A stretch of 64,000 bases of DNA from Fulvitalea axinellae (GTDB taxonomy: Bacteria; Bacteroidota; Bacteroidia; Cytophagales; Cyclobacteriaceae). Shown in pieces: positions 54,242-62,923 of the stretch. The stretch lies in assembly GCF_036492835.1 (NCBI RefSeq), contig NZ_AP025314.1:1116001-1180000 (forward strand), in the 5' to 3' direction. The number at the start of each line of letters is the position of its first letter. The stretch's first letter is position 1. The position numbers and the translations under genes were made by a program. The notes below the pieces were generated by a model. It did not search any database. It saw only the letters and a list, made by a program, of their open reading frames with translations, and was not told where the DNA came from.

Positions 54242-55708
54242 ATGAGAGTTTATACAAAATTGAAAACGCTGTTTTTCCTGTCCGCCGTAATGGTGGCCTG
54301 GAGTTGTTCTTCGGACCTGACTACCGATGAGCAAGGAAGCGGCACTGTACTGACCAAGGCTTTTTTCAACGGAACCGGGGCGCCGGAATTCGATGAGAGC
54401 GATTCTTGGAAAGGGGTCATCAAAAATGCTTCGGACGAGAAAGTGGCGGAATTTTCGGGCACCGAATCGGGCGAGGTCGTTTTACCCGCGGGGAAATATT
54501 CGGTGGAATATACCAACGGCTTGAACGTAACGCCGGCTTGGGATACGCCTTACTACTACGGAGAGAAAGATTTTACGGTGACATCGGGCCAAGTCAGCGA
54601 CTTGTCGATAACCGTGTCGCAGAAAAGTTTCGGAATTAAGTTAACGTATTCTGACAAATTCAAAGAGACTTACGGCGAATACAGCGCTGAGGTAACTAGC
54701 CCTGAAGGAACTTTGGCTTACGCCAAATCAGAAACCCGTTCGGGCCACTTTTTTAACGGTCCCGTAACCGTCAAGGTGAATTTCACTACGGGTTCCAAAA
54801 ACGATTCGTATACCCAAACCATCGAGAAAGGCGACAACCTGATTGCGCCGGGCAGTATGCTTACCGTAAAGCTGACCGTTCCTAACGAAGGCGACGGAGG
54901 TGGCGAACTGGAGCCGTACTACAAAAGCGCCAAAGGCAAAGTGGGCGCCGACCTGAAAAGTACTCTGACCGATATTATCGAGGGCCACAGAGATAGGGGC
55001 TATAGTGCCCTGTGGGAGATTTACAGAACTTCGGACCGTCGTTCTGACGGAACGGTTTGGGATATTTATTCCGATAACCCTAACGGAGCTAACCCTTACG
55101 ATTACTCATTTGGCTCGGGCCAATGCGGAAATTACGGAGGAGAAGGCGATTGCTATAACCGCGAACACACTGTTCCTAAGAGCTGGTTTGGCAAAAAAGC
55201 GCCGATGGTGAATGACTTTTTCCACATTCTGCCTACCGACGGCTACGTGAACGGCAAAAGAAGCAGCCACCCTTATGGTGAAGTGGACAACGCCTCTTGG
55301 ACTTCGCAAAACGGTTCCGAATTGGGATCGGCCCGTTCGGGACTTGGATATTCGGGAACAGCCTTCGAGCCTATTGACGAATACAAAGGCGATGTCGCCA
55401 GAATTTACTTCTACTTCGTAACCCGTTACGCTTCGAAAATTGGCGGTTGGGACAACGAAGTGTTTAGCCATGATTACAAAGGACTTGATCCTTGGGCGTT
55501 GGAGATGTTCCTGAAATGGCACAAAAACGATCCTGTAAGCCAGAAGGAAATCACCAGAAACGAAGAAGGTTTCAAATTCCAAGGTAACCGTAACCCATAT
55601 GTGGACCATCCAGAATTTGTGGACAAAATTTGGGTGACGAGCAGTACGGCCAGAATGGCCAGCTTGCCGAGCGCAAAAGTGAAGTTCAACTATATTTTGG
55701 TCAAGTAA
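54242..55708 (+). CDS. Lipoprotein with DUF4493-like domain and endonuclease I domain
   Basis: 488 residues from the ATG at 54242, which gives a lipoprotein leader ending MVAWSC; the frame is open 33 codons further up without leader features. A DUF4493-like domain occupies about 30-215. An endonuclease I (EndA/NucM-type) domain spans about 225-475. Its motif NREHTVPKSWF holds the catalytic His, and HILPTDGYVNGKRSSHPYGEV and YVDHPEFVDKIW are family blocks. It should be a metal-dependent nonspecific nuclease anchored outside the cytoplasm, giving access to extracellular DNA as a nutrient or clearing DNA from biofilm. Confidence 0.9.
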   Translation: MRVYTKLKTLFFLSAVMVAWSCSSDLTTDEQGSGTVLTKAFFNGTGAPEFDESDSWKGVIKNASDEKVAEFSGTESGEVVLPAGKYSVEYTNGLNVTPAWDTPYYYGEKDFTVTSGQVSDLSITVSQKSFGIKLTYSDKFKETYGEYSAEVTSPEGTLAYAKSETRSGHFFNGPVTVKVNFTTGSKNDSYTQTIEKGDNLIAPGSMLTVKLTVPNEGDGGGELEPYYKSAKGKVGADLKSTLTDIIEGHRDRGYSALWEIYRTSDRRSDGTVWDIYSDNPNGANPYDYSFGSGQCGNYGGEGDCYNREHTVPKSWFGKKAPMVNDFFHILPTDGYVNGKRSSHPYGEVDNASWTSQNGSELGSARSGLGYSGTAFEPIDEYKGDVARIYFYFVTRYASKIGGWDNEVFSHDYKGLDPWALEMFLKWHKNDPVSQKEITRNEEGFKFQGNRNPYVDHPEFVDKIWVTSSTARMASLPSAKVKFNYILVK

Positions 55709-55734
55709 TTTGATCTTTGAACTGTAAAAAATTG

Positions 55735-55775
55735 AAAGAGGCTGTTTCCGGAATCGGGGACAGCCTCTTTTCTGT
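55735..55775. terminator. Bidirectional terminator after the endonuclease gene
   Basis: A 16-bp stem with two G-T pairs (55735-55750 and 55755-55770, loop GAAT), outer arms AAAGAGGCTGT and ACAGCCTCTTT followed by TT. It lies between convergent genes. Confidence 0.88.
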
Positions 55776-55811
55776 TGAAATCCAGTGGGGCTTCGGGGCG
55801 TGTGCTGGAAA

Positions 55812-56747
55812 TTAGTTTTTTGAGGATACGTCAACGAAGCCGTATTCGAAATACTGTTTGCTGACGAAAGTTCCGTTTTTGGTTTCCGTGCGTTCTGTGG
55901 GATAGCCGTCAGCGTCGTATTCGAATTCGATTTGAGTGTTTTCGGTTTGGGTCGATGTCTGTTTGATGGAAGTTACGTTGTTGATCCCCATCGGCTCAAA
56001 GTTCATATAAAGGATGGCCTGGTTGGCGAAATCCTCGAACGCCTGTCCGGAAAACCACCCTTGGGCCAGGCTACGCTTATCGTCGAACGTGTATCTCGAA
56101 AGAATCGGATCGTTGCTTTGGTATTGCGTTTTGACTTCCACGGGACGGTTTAACGCGTCATAACTGAATTCATATGTTGAGGTGCCGTTATAAAGCCAGA
56201 CGTCTTCGAAATTATAGTTTGTATAAACTCTCATCTCCCAAGCTTCGGTTCTTCCTTGGTCGTTTAGGGTGATTTTTACGGTGTCAAGTTCGTAACTCTT
56301 CAGATTGAAAAAGAAGTGCTCGATCATTTCGATTTCCGTATCGCTTTTGTATTCGAGAGACGTTGCGAGTTCCTGTTCCAAAGAGCCGTTGAAACCTGGA
56401 CTGCTGTAGGCCTCGATCCTTTTCAGTCGTTTTTCATTATCGTAATGGAAATCCAATGTCTTCCATAATTGAAAATCGCCGTCAATAGGATGTTCGATAT
56501 AGTCCGTGACTCGCAGAATGTTTCCGGTACCGGTGTATTGGTAGTCGGATTTTATCTTTCTTATTTCCTCGGGATTGGACGAGAACCGGTATTCGCCCCA
56601 TGAACGGACCAGTCGTTTTTCCATGGTAGGCGTTTCGGGTGGCGCGTCGCAGTCGTCTTTGTCGCAGGAAGCGAGGAATAACAAGGCGGACAGATACGCA
56701 AAAGCGGGTAGCGTTCGGCTAAAAAAAGAGGAGTACGTCAATTTCAT
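55812..56747 (-). CDS. YD-repeat-like lipoprotein, paralog 1
   Basis: 311 residues. The lipobox is ALLFLASC (Cys29). The rest is a series of Tyr/Asp-rich beta strands such as SDYQYTGTGNILRV, DFHYDNEKRLKRIEAY, YEFSYDALNRPVEV and FEYDADGYPTERTETKNG. This pattern resembles the DUF4595/YD-repeat-like lipoproteins common in Bacteroidota. No function is known. It is preceded on the same strand by a paralog 41 bp away. Confidence 0.75.
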   Translation of the reverse strand: MKLTYSSFFSRTLPAFAYLSALLFLASCDKDDCDAPPETPTMEKRLVRSWGEYRFSSNPEEIRKIKSDYQYTGTGNILRVTDYIEHPIDGDFQLWKTLDFHYDNEKRLKRIEAYSSPGFNGSLEQELATSLEYKSDTEIEMIEHFFFNLKSYELDTVKITLNDQGRTEAWEMRVYTNYNFEDVWLYNGTSTYEFSYDALNRPVEVKTQYQSNDPILSRYTFDDKRSLAQGWFSGQAFEDFANQAILYMNFEPMGINNVTSIKQTSTQTENTQIEFEYDADGYPTERTETKNGTFVSKQYFEYGFVDVSSKN

Positions 56748-56788
56748 GGTTATTGGAAGTTGAAAGGATTTGGAGTGAAGCTGTTTGT

Positions 56789-57685
56789 TTATGGTTGTTC
56801 TTCGTAAACGAATTCGAGTTTTGCGCGCAGGTTTCCGTCCAAGGTTGTGGTTTGTGTTGTGGGATAGCCGTCTTTGTCATATTCGAAAGTGTTGACTGTA
56901 CCACCTTCTTGGCCTTTAAATTTCAAGCTCGTCACATTGTTGGTTTGCGAAGGCTGAATGAGGTTGAACGACGGTATGATTAGCGTAGCCAGCGAAGCGA
57001 TTGGCTGGTTGGCGTACCAGTTTTTCGTCATGCTGTTTTTGTCGTCGTAACTGATTTCATAGACTGTCTCGGCCCCGTCGTTTTTTTTGTAAGTCCGGGA
57101 AATAAGCCTTTTTTCACTGTCGTAGACTCCCGTATAGGTCGTTTCGGGGTATGGGCCTATCAAAACATTCTGCTTGTTATTTGTGTAGCGTTTTTTTGTC
57201 CATTTTTTAGCGGTGTTGTCCGGATTGAGGGTGACGAATGTGGAGTCAACCTGAAAAAGTTCCGGTCCGGCAAAGACTTGGTTAACGAGCAGGGCCTCTT
57301 GGTCATTCGGATATTTGATTTCTAAGTTTAATGCCAATGAGCCGTTGTAGTCAAAGACCTCTCGTTGGATCAGGCGTCCTTGCGCATCGTATTTGAAAAT
57401 GCCTGAGCTGGAAGCGACTTCTTTCTTTTCATCGTCCAGTTTGATGTATTTGTTCCGGAGCAAATTGCCGTTATCGGTATAAGCGTATTCCATACGGTAG
57501 TGCAAAGGCTCGGGCGGAACCCTGTGCTTGTCGTATGAGGTGAACTCTACTTTGGAAAGCCTTTTTTCGTGGGTGTCAGGTTTGGACGGGATGTCGCTAT
57601 CATTGTCTTTTTGGCACGAACCGAGTGAGAACAGGACGAATATTGCGAATGCGGTTATTGGTCGATATTGGAATGGGAAATTCAT
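56789..57685 (-). CDS. YD-repeat-like lipoprotein, paralog 2
   Basis: 298 residues from the ATG at 57685, which gives the lipoprotein leader VLFSLGSC (Cys24); the frame extends 19 codons up without leader features. It has the same strand pattern as the protein at 55812 (EKRLSKVEF, YAYTDNGNLLRN, FKYDAQGRLIQREVFDYNG, FEYDKDGYPTTQTTTLDG). The two genes likely form one transcription unit and arose by tandem duplication, then diverged strongly. Function unknown. Confidence 0.75.
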   Translation of the reverse strand: MNFPFQYRPITAFAIFVLFSLGSCQKDNDSDIPSKPDTHEKRLSKVEFTSYDKHRVPPEPLHYRMEYAYTDNGNLLRNKYIKLDDEKKEVASSSGIFKYDAQGRLIQREVFDYNGSLALNLEIKYPNDQEALLVNQVFAGPELFQVDSTFVTLNPDNTAKKWTKKRYTNNKQNVLIGPYPETTYTGVYDSEKRLISRTYKKNDGAETVYEISYDDKNSMTKNWYANQPIASLATLIIPSFNLIQPSQTNNVTSLKFKGQEGGTVNTFEYDKDGYPTTQTTTLDGNLRAKLEFVYEEQP

Positions 57686-57962
57686 AGAGTCTGTTGATAG
57701 TTTTAAGCGATATATTTGTGCGAGCGTCGGTGAGAAAGACACGTCAGGGATCCGTTCGGCGGTGTGACTTTACATGAGCGGTCGAATAGGCAGAGTACAC
57801 GACCGGAATTGATATGCGAAGGGATTTTGGCTTGCCTTCTCACTGATAAAGAGCTCGCTTCGCAATTTCGCAGTTACGGCCGGCTTATGGCTGGTACAAA
57901 CAAGGCTATAGCTGGTACATTTGGGGGTAGAGGGGATTTTGGCACTAAAAAGAGGAGAGTGT

Positions 57963-59006
57963 TCACAAACGCTTTTCTACGCCGAATACTTTTACGCTTT
58001 CGGTTTTGCCTTTCAGAACTGTCTCCCCGATGCATGAAAACGTGAACCGTTCGTCGTGCCGAAACCACCGGTACAGAACTTCCGACACCAGAATGTCTTG
58101 CCCGAAGCGATTGCATTCCCCTTGTATTCTTGAAGCGGTAATGATGGCGTCGCCATGATAGGCTATTTCCCTTTTTATTTCGCCTACTTCCACCATAACG
58201 GTTTTTCCGGAATTCAGCCCTGCTTTGAATTCGGGAACCAAACCGTATTTGCCCTTATAGTATTCCGCTTTTTCCGCTATCGCATCCCGAAATCCGAAAA
58301 AAGCTTGCAAGCAGTTCGAGCTTTCTTTCCCTCGGTCAATTTCCCAGGTTATCACCGCTTCGTCGCCCACATACTGGTATATCTCCGCTTTATAGTTCTC
58401 AATAATGGTCAAGTCAGCGAAACAATCCTGAATCAGCTCGCTGTAGTGGATGTGGCCTAACTTTTCGGCTATAGACGTGGACGATTTCAGGTCCAAAAAC
58501 ATAAAGACGCGGTCTACCTCCTTTGGGCTGTGGAACTTTCCGGTCATCATTTTCCAAAGGTTTCCCCTGCCGAATTTTTGGCTGACTTGGCGCATGAAAT
58601 TCACGAAGAAGATAATGCCGAAATAATATGGGAGCAAGAGCGCCATGTCTTTCGATAGGATAAAGTCTTTGAAGTAAAACCAGTGGAAGTCATACGGTTC
58701 GAACATCGTGTAAATGATGATGCCGACCAAAATCATACTTAGGATGACTAAAAAGTAAGAGACCGAACCGGTGATAATGACAGTGCCGAAGGAAAGGTTT
58801 TTTGATAGTTTTTGTTTCAATACATAATCGGTTGACCCGAAAAGTATCCCGGCGACCAATCCCAGTATGGCGTTGATCATCACGACATGCCACAGGTCTT
58901 TTGGCATGGTCTCGAACCCCAGAACTCTTACCAGGCTCCAATACGTGAAAGCGACAGTCCAGATTGCGAAATGTTTCAGGACGCTGGCGAGGTATCTGCT
59001 TTTCAT
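57963..59006 (-). CDS. Membrane-anchored class III nucleotide cyclase-like protein
   Basis: 347 residues. Five or so hydrophobic segments (about 8-30, 38-58, 72-100, 120-138) precede a class III cyclase domain (about 165-345). The two metal-binding aspartates are present as D172 (FMFLDLKSS) and D215 (YVGDEAVITW), 43 residues apart as expected. The purine-selecting Lys position is Q211, the partner Asp position is A282, and the transition-state Asn position is I289 (HGDAIITASR), while the Arg (R293) is kept. The product is therefore uncertain: cAMP, cGMP or none. It is divergent from the START-like gene and has no obvious partner. Confidence 0.8.
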   Translation of the reverse strand: MKSRYLASVLKHFAIWTVAFTYWSLVRVLGFETMPKDLWHVVMINAILGLVAGILFGSTDYVLKQKLSKNLSFGTVIITGSVSYFLVILSMILVGIIIYTMFEPYDFHWFYFKDFILSKDMALLLPYYFGIIFFVNFMRQVSQKFGRGNLWKMMTGKFHSPKEVDRVFMFLDLKSSTSIAEKLGHIHYSELIQDCFADLTIIENYKAEIYQYVGDEAVITWEIDRGKESSNCLQAFFGFRDAIAEKAEYYKGKYGLVPEFKAGLNSGKTVMVEVGEIKREIAYHGDAIITASRIQGECNRFGQDILVSEVLYRWFRHDERFTFSCIGETVLKGKTESVKVFGVEKRL

Positions 59007-59223
59007 GTTTACTTCAACAAAATTGAGGCTCCGAAAAAAGGAAACGCTTTTGGGAATATGGCAGTTTTGATTCCGGCCGGTAAAAGCGGAAAAAAACGGT
59101 TTGCTGGGTCTTTTTGCGATTCAGAGGCTTATTCTACGGTTCGGCTTTTTCGAATTCCGCTCATGGCGAGGCTGGCGTAACTTTGTGGTGTAAAAGTAGT
59201 CCCTTGGGCGCAAGACAAAAAAG

Positions 59224-59970
59224 ATGATGGAAAAAAACGCTTTCATAAGATTCTTGGACAACGTATCGATGAGGCTGACGGTTTTGGGCCTTAAAATCAT
59301 TCGTCTGCTGAGTGCGTTGGGAATAGTCCGCAACCTATGGGGTTTCGTTTTTGCCATAGCGTTAAGTCTCGGCCCCGCTTTGGCCCAGCCAGAATATGAG
59401 GCGGTGAGCGGTTGGAAAGTGGCGAAAAAAGAACGCAACCTTACGCTGATGTATCGCTGGGTGCGGACGGCCGAAGGGAAGAAAACCAGACAGGTGCGTT
59501 TTGAGCTCACGGTAAAAGCCGATGCCGAGGACCTGATCTTTTGTCTGTCCGATAGCGCCGAATTGACGCAATGGAAAGCGGGCGTACGGAAAAGCGGAAT
59601 TTTGGACCGTAAGAAAAACAGCTGGGTGACGTATACCCAATTCGATATACCGAAAATATTCGGTCAGCAGGATTTGGTGGCTAAATATACGGTTGAACGA
59701 GAGCCTGAACAGGTGATAATTCGTGCTACGGCCAGCCCCGATTATACGGAAAGGGAAGAAGGAGTGGAACGTCAGGAGCGATACGAGGAGTATTGGATAC
59801 TGCGCAATTTTGGGGAAGGAGTTACCGGTGTGGAGTTCTCCTCCATAGCGGCGTCAGAGCCGGTGGTGCCCCGTTTTATACAAGATAAGTTCACGCAACC
59901 TGTTTTGATTCAGTCTTTTGATGACTTGAGGAAGAGAAGCGAGCGAAGATATATGAAGCGAAACCCGTAG
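59224..59970 (+). CDS. Secreted or membrane-anchored START-like (SRPBCC) domain protein
   Basis: 248 residues. A hydrophobic segment (about 35-54, ending SLGPALAQ) follows a 30-residue charged N terminus, giving a long signal peptide or anchor. The body (about 60-245) has the START pattern: GWKVAKKERNLTLMYRWV, FELTVKADAEDLIFCLSDSAELTQWKAG, and a C-terminal helix after VVPRFIQDKFTQPVLIQSFDDLR. Such domains bind lipids or other hydrophobic ligands. The two SDR genes that follow, 46 bp away, may modify such a ligand. Confidence 0.78.
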   Translation: MMEKNAFIRFLDNVSMRLTVLGLKIIRLLSALGIVRNLWGFVFAIALSLGPALAQPEYEAVSGWKVAKKERNLTLMYRWVRTAEGKKTRQVRFELTVKADAEDLIFCLSDSAELTQWKAGVRKSGILDRKKNSWVTYTQFDIPKIFGQQDLVAKYTVEREPEQVIIRATASPDYTEREEGVERQERYEEYWILRNFGEGVTGVEFSSIAASEPVVPRFIQDKFTQPVLIQSFDDLRKRSERRYMKRNP

Positions 59971-60016
59971 GGCTTCGTATAAGAAACTAGATGACTGACC
60001 GAAAAGAGGATGAGCT

Positions 60017-60829
60017 ATGGAAAACGCAACAAACACTTACGCCGTAATCACGGGTGCCAGCCAAGGCCTTGGCAAATGTTTGGCCTTGGAATGCGCCAAA
60101 CGAGGCATGAACCTGATTTTGGTGTCGTTGTCCGGGGAGGGAATTGGGGACGTGGGTCAATTTATCGAATGGGAATACTCTGTAAACGTAAAAACCTTTG
60201 AGGCCGACTTGACCGATGCGGAACAGCTTCAACGGCTTGTGCGTTACCTGAAAACTTTCGAGATAAACGTTTTGCTCAACAACGCCGGCATCGGTGGTAC
60301 CAAACCGTTTTCGGAGGCGTCGGAAAATTACATCGACAATATCATCTTTTTGAATATCCGGGCGTTGGTTTCGCTTACCAAAAACTTGTTGCCGATCCTT
60401 TCCCGGCAAAAAAGCGCTCATATTCTGAATATAGCCAGCATGGCCTCTTTTGGCGCCATGCCTTTCAAGACTGTTTATCCGGCGTCGAAGGCCTTCGTAA
60501 AGTCTTTTTCCCGAGGTTTGGCCTGCGAGTTGGAGGGAACAGGCGTGCGGGTAAGCGTGGCCTATCCGGGCGGTATGCCTACCAACAAGGAAGTTTCCGA
60601 CAGGATTAACCGGCATGGCGGTTTGGTGAGATCCACTATTTTGGGACCCGAAAAAGTGGCCGAAATCTGTATCAGAGAAATGTTGGAAGGCAAGGAGGAA
60701 ATAACGCCGGGAATGATGACCAAACTTAGCCGTTTGTTTTTCAAACTCTGTCCAGAATCTTTCCGCTTGGCTATATTCCGCAAGAATGTGTTGAGGGAAA
60801 TCCACGAAATGAAGACGTGTCATGCCTGA
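60017..60829 (+). CDS. Short-chain dehydrogenase/reductase
   Basis: 270 residues, preceded by AGAGGATGAG as a possible ribosome site. Classical SDR features: TGASQGLG cofactor loop (about 13-20), NNAGIGG (about 92-98), the catalytic Ser in NIASMASFG (about 138-146), YPASK with the catalytic Tyr and Lys (about 154-158), and the YPGGMPT turn. A conserved C-terminal hydrophobic segment suggests a membrane-associated substrate, as in 17-beta-HSD-like members. The stop overlaps the start of the next gene by 8 bases. Confidence 0.92.
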   Translation: MENATNTYAVITGASQGLGKCLALECAKRGMNLILVSLSGEGIGDVGQFIEWEYSVNVKTFEADLTDAEQLQRLVRYLKTFEINVLLNNAGIGGTKPFSEASENYIDNIIFLNIRALVSLTKNLLPILSRQKSAHILNIASMASFGAMPFKTVYPASKAFVKSFSRGLACELEGTGVRVSVAYPGGMPTNKEVSDRINRHGGLVRSTILGPEKVAEICIREMLEGKEEITPGMMTKLSRLFFKLCPESFRLAIFRKNVLREIHEMKTCHA

Positions 60830-61826
60830 GCAAAGCAAGAAAAGAGTGTTGGTTACCGGAGCCAACGGTCTGTTGGGCGCTAATATAGTGGAGCAATTGA
60901 CCAAAAGCGAAGACTACACACCAGTGGCCATGGTGCGCAAAGGTTGTGATATGCGGTCGTTGGACGGTTTGGAATACGAACTGTTCGAAGGAAACATCAC
61001 CGATATAGCGGATTTAGAACAGGCAATCTCCGGTTGCAACTTCGTGATTCACAGCGCGGCCATGACAGCCATCAAGGGTACGGACTTCGAAGCTTTTGAG
61101 CGAGTGAATATTACGCCTACCAAAAACATAGCTCGGATATGTGCCAAGCACGGCGTCCGGCGGATGGTTTTTGTCAGTACGGCCAATTGCTTTACGAACG
61201 GGAGTCTGGCAAAGCCCGGAAACGAGCTCGGCGGTTTTATGCCTTGGCTCAAGAAATCGGGCTACGCTTACAGCAAGCTTTTGGCTCAGGAACACATACA
61301 AGAACAGGCTTGGGCCAATGAGCTAAACGCCATAGTAGTGGCGCCCACGTTTATGCTCGGTTCCCGCGACGCTGGCCCTTCCAGCGGTACCATGTTACTT
61401 TACGGCCTAAAAAAGCGAGTCGTATTTTATCCGCCCGGCGGAAAAAGTTTTGTGGATGTGCGGGCTGTAGCCAAAGCCACCGTCACAGGCCTGACTAAGG
61501 GAGAGAGCGGGGAGCTGTTCTTGCTTTCGGGAGAGAATATGACTTACCGTGATTTTTTCAGGACGATAAGTAAAGTGTCCGGAAAACGCAAGCTGTTGGT
61601 TCCGGTGCCAGGAGCCGTATTCGGTTTTGTGTCGGCCGTTTCCGAACTTGTGGGCAGAATGTCGGGAAAGAAAGCGTTGTTCGACAAAACCAATAAGCGT
61701 TTGTTGTGCCTCGATAATTATTTCTCGAACAATAAGGCCGTAGCCTCATTGGACATGGAACAAACCGATGTGGAAAGCTCCGTTGAAGAGGGAATGCGGT
61801 GGTTTGGTCAAAACGGATACCTATGA
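60822..61826 (+). CDS. NAD-dependent epimerase/dehydratase family protein (extended SDR)
   Basis: 334 residues. The cofactor loop is VTGANGLLGANI (about 9-20), and the catalytic pair is in GYAYSKLLAQE (Tyr and Lys about 147-151). HSAAMTAIKG, VFVSTANCF and VAPTFMLGSRD fit the dihydroflavonol-reductase/3-beta-HSD side of the family more than nucleotide-sugar epimerases. It overlaps the SDR gene before it (8 bases) and the kinase gene after it (ATGA, 61823-61826), so translation of the three is probably coupled. Confidence 0.9.
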   Translation: MPEQSKKRVLVTGANGLLGANIVEQLTKSEDYTPVAMVRKGCDMRSLDGLEYELFEGNITDIADLEQAISGCNFVIHSAAMTAIKGTDFEAFERVNITPTKNIARICAKHGVRRMVFVSTANCFTNGSLAKPGNELGGFMPWLKKSGYAYSKLLAQEHIQEQAWANELNAIVVAPTFMLGSRDAGPSSGTMLLYGLKKRVVFYPPGGKSFVDVRAVAKATVTGLTKGESGELFLLSGENMTYRDFFRTISKVSGKRKLLVPVPGAVFGFVSAVSELVGRMSGKKALFDKTNKRLLCLDNYFSNNKAVASLDMEQTDVESSVEEGMRWFGQNGYL

Positions 61827-62863
61827 GTGATTCTGGTTTTTGGACGAAGTTTCTGCAGAGATTTTGTGTCGTATTTCTAATACAGTTGATTATCAAGGCT
61901 TTCGATACAAGCTTTGAGGTGTCGCCTGACATTACGTTTCGCGGGATAGTTTTCACCGTTTTTTTCTGCGTGTTGTGGATGGGTATATGGTATCTGGCTG
62001 GATGGGTGAATAGGAGGCTGAAAAGCAAGGGGCTCCTAGTGAAGTTTGGGGTGAATTTGTTATTGGCATTTTCAAGCGGATATATCTCTAACAAAGCTTA
62101 TGAGCTTGGGGACGTATACCTGTTTGGAAACGAGGCAATGTGGGAGGGGGTCGGAGAGTTGAATCCGGAGCTCACCTTTGGCTTGTCGATTTTTTATATG
62201 TTGATATACGCGATCAGTGAAACGGTGGATCGCGAAAGAAAAATCAAAGAAGAGCAACTCAGGGTAAAAGAGCTCGAAAAGCGAAACATACAGGCGCGCT
62301 TTCTGGCTTTGAAACAGCAGATAGAACCGCATTTTCTGTTCAACAGCCTCAGCGTTTTATCCGAATTGGTATACATCGACCAGGATTTGGCATCGGATTT
62401 TATAGTCAAACTGTCCAAGATTTTACGCTATGTCATAGAGCGTAACGAAGAATCGCTTGCGCCTATGCGGGGCGAGATGGACATAACACTGGATTATTTT
62501 TTTCTGCTCAAAGCCCGTTTCAAAGACGCCCTGATCCTGAATAATAATATAACGGGAGAAGACTTGGAAGACGCCTATTTACCGCCCGTGTCTATACAGA
62601 TGTTGGTGGAAAATGCCGTAAAGCATAACAAGCTCACCGACAAGAAGCCCATTGTGATAGAGATAAGGAGGGAAAACAACGATATTATTGTCAGCAACAA
62701 TATCAACAAAAGGAAAATACAGGGCGGATCAATCAAAAAAGGCTTGCGGAACCTGACGAAGCGTTATCGTATGATGTCGGACCGCGCGCCCGTGATTGAG
62801 GATGACGGGGCTAACTTTACGGTTTATTTGCCTGTGCTTTCCAAAAAGAAAAGCTTGCCGTGA
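61823..62863 (+). CDS. LytS-type membrane sensor histidine kinase
   Basis: 346 residues from the ATG at 61823, whose ATGA overlaps the stop of the previous gene. Four hydrophobic segments lie within about 1-135, then a short coiled region (VDRERKIKEEQLRVKELEKR). The His_kinase domain (PF06580 type) begins with LKQQIEPHFLFNSLSVLSEL, where the His before FLFNS is the phosphorylation site. The ATP-binding region includes PPVSIQMLVENAVKHNK and GLRNLTKRY. It pairs with the LytTR regulator encoded 60 bp downstream. Confidence 0.93.
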   Translation: MSDSGFWTKFLQRFCVVFLIQLIIKAFDTSFEVSPDITFRGIVFTVFFCVLWMGIWYLAGWVNRRLKSKGLLVKFGVNLLLAFSSGYISNKAYELGDVYLFGNEAMWEGVGELNPELTFGLSIFYMLIYAISETVDRERKIKEEQLRVKELEKRNIQARFLALKQQIEPHFLFNSLSVLSELVYIDQDLASDFIVKLSKILRYVIERNEESLAPMRGEMDITLDYFFLLKARFKDALILNNNITGEDLEDAYLPPVSIQMLVENAVKHNKLTDKKPIVIEIRRENNDIIVSNNINKRKIQGGSIKKGLRNLTKRYRMMSDRAPVIEDDGANFTVYLPVLSKKKSLP

Positions 62864-62923
62864 CTCTGCGTGAAACCCCGTCCCAAATAAACCTTGCAGT
62901 CTCATTACTTTGAATCAAGACCC

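Noticed and set aside
57764..58045. A 93-codon open frame between the YD-like lipoproteins and the cyclase
   Set aside because: It overlaps the end of the cyclase gene on the other strand and has no recognisable features; an imperfect direct repeat (GGCTTATGGCTGGTACA-like) within it seems incidental.
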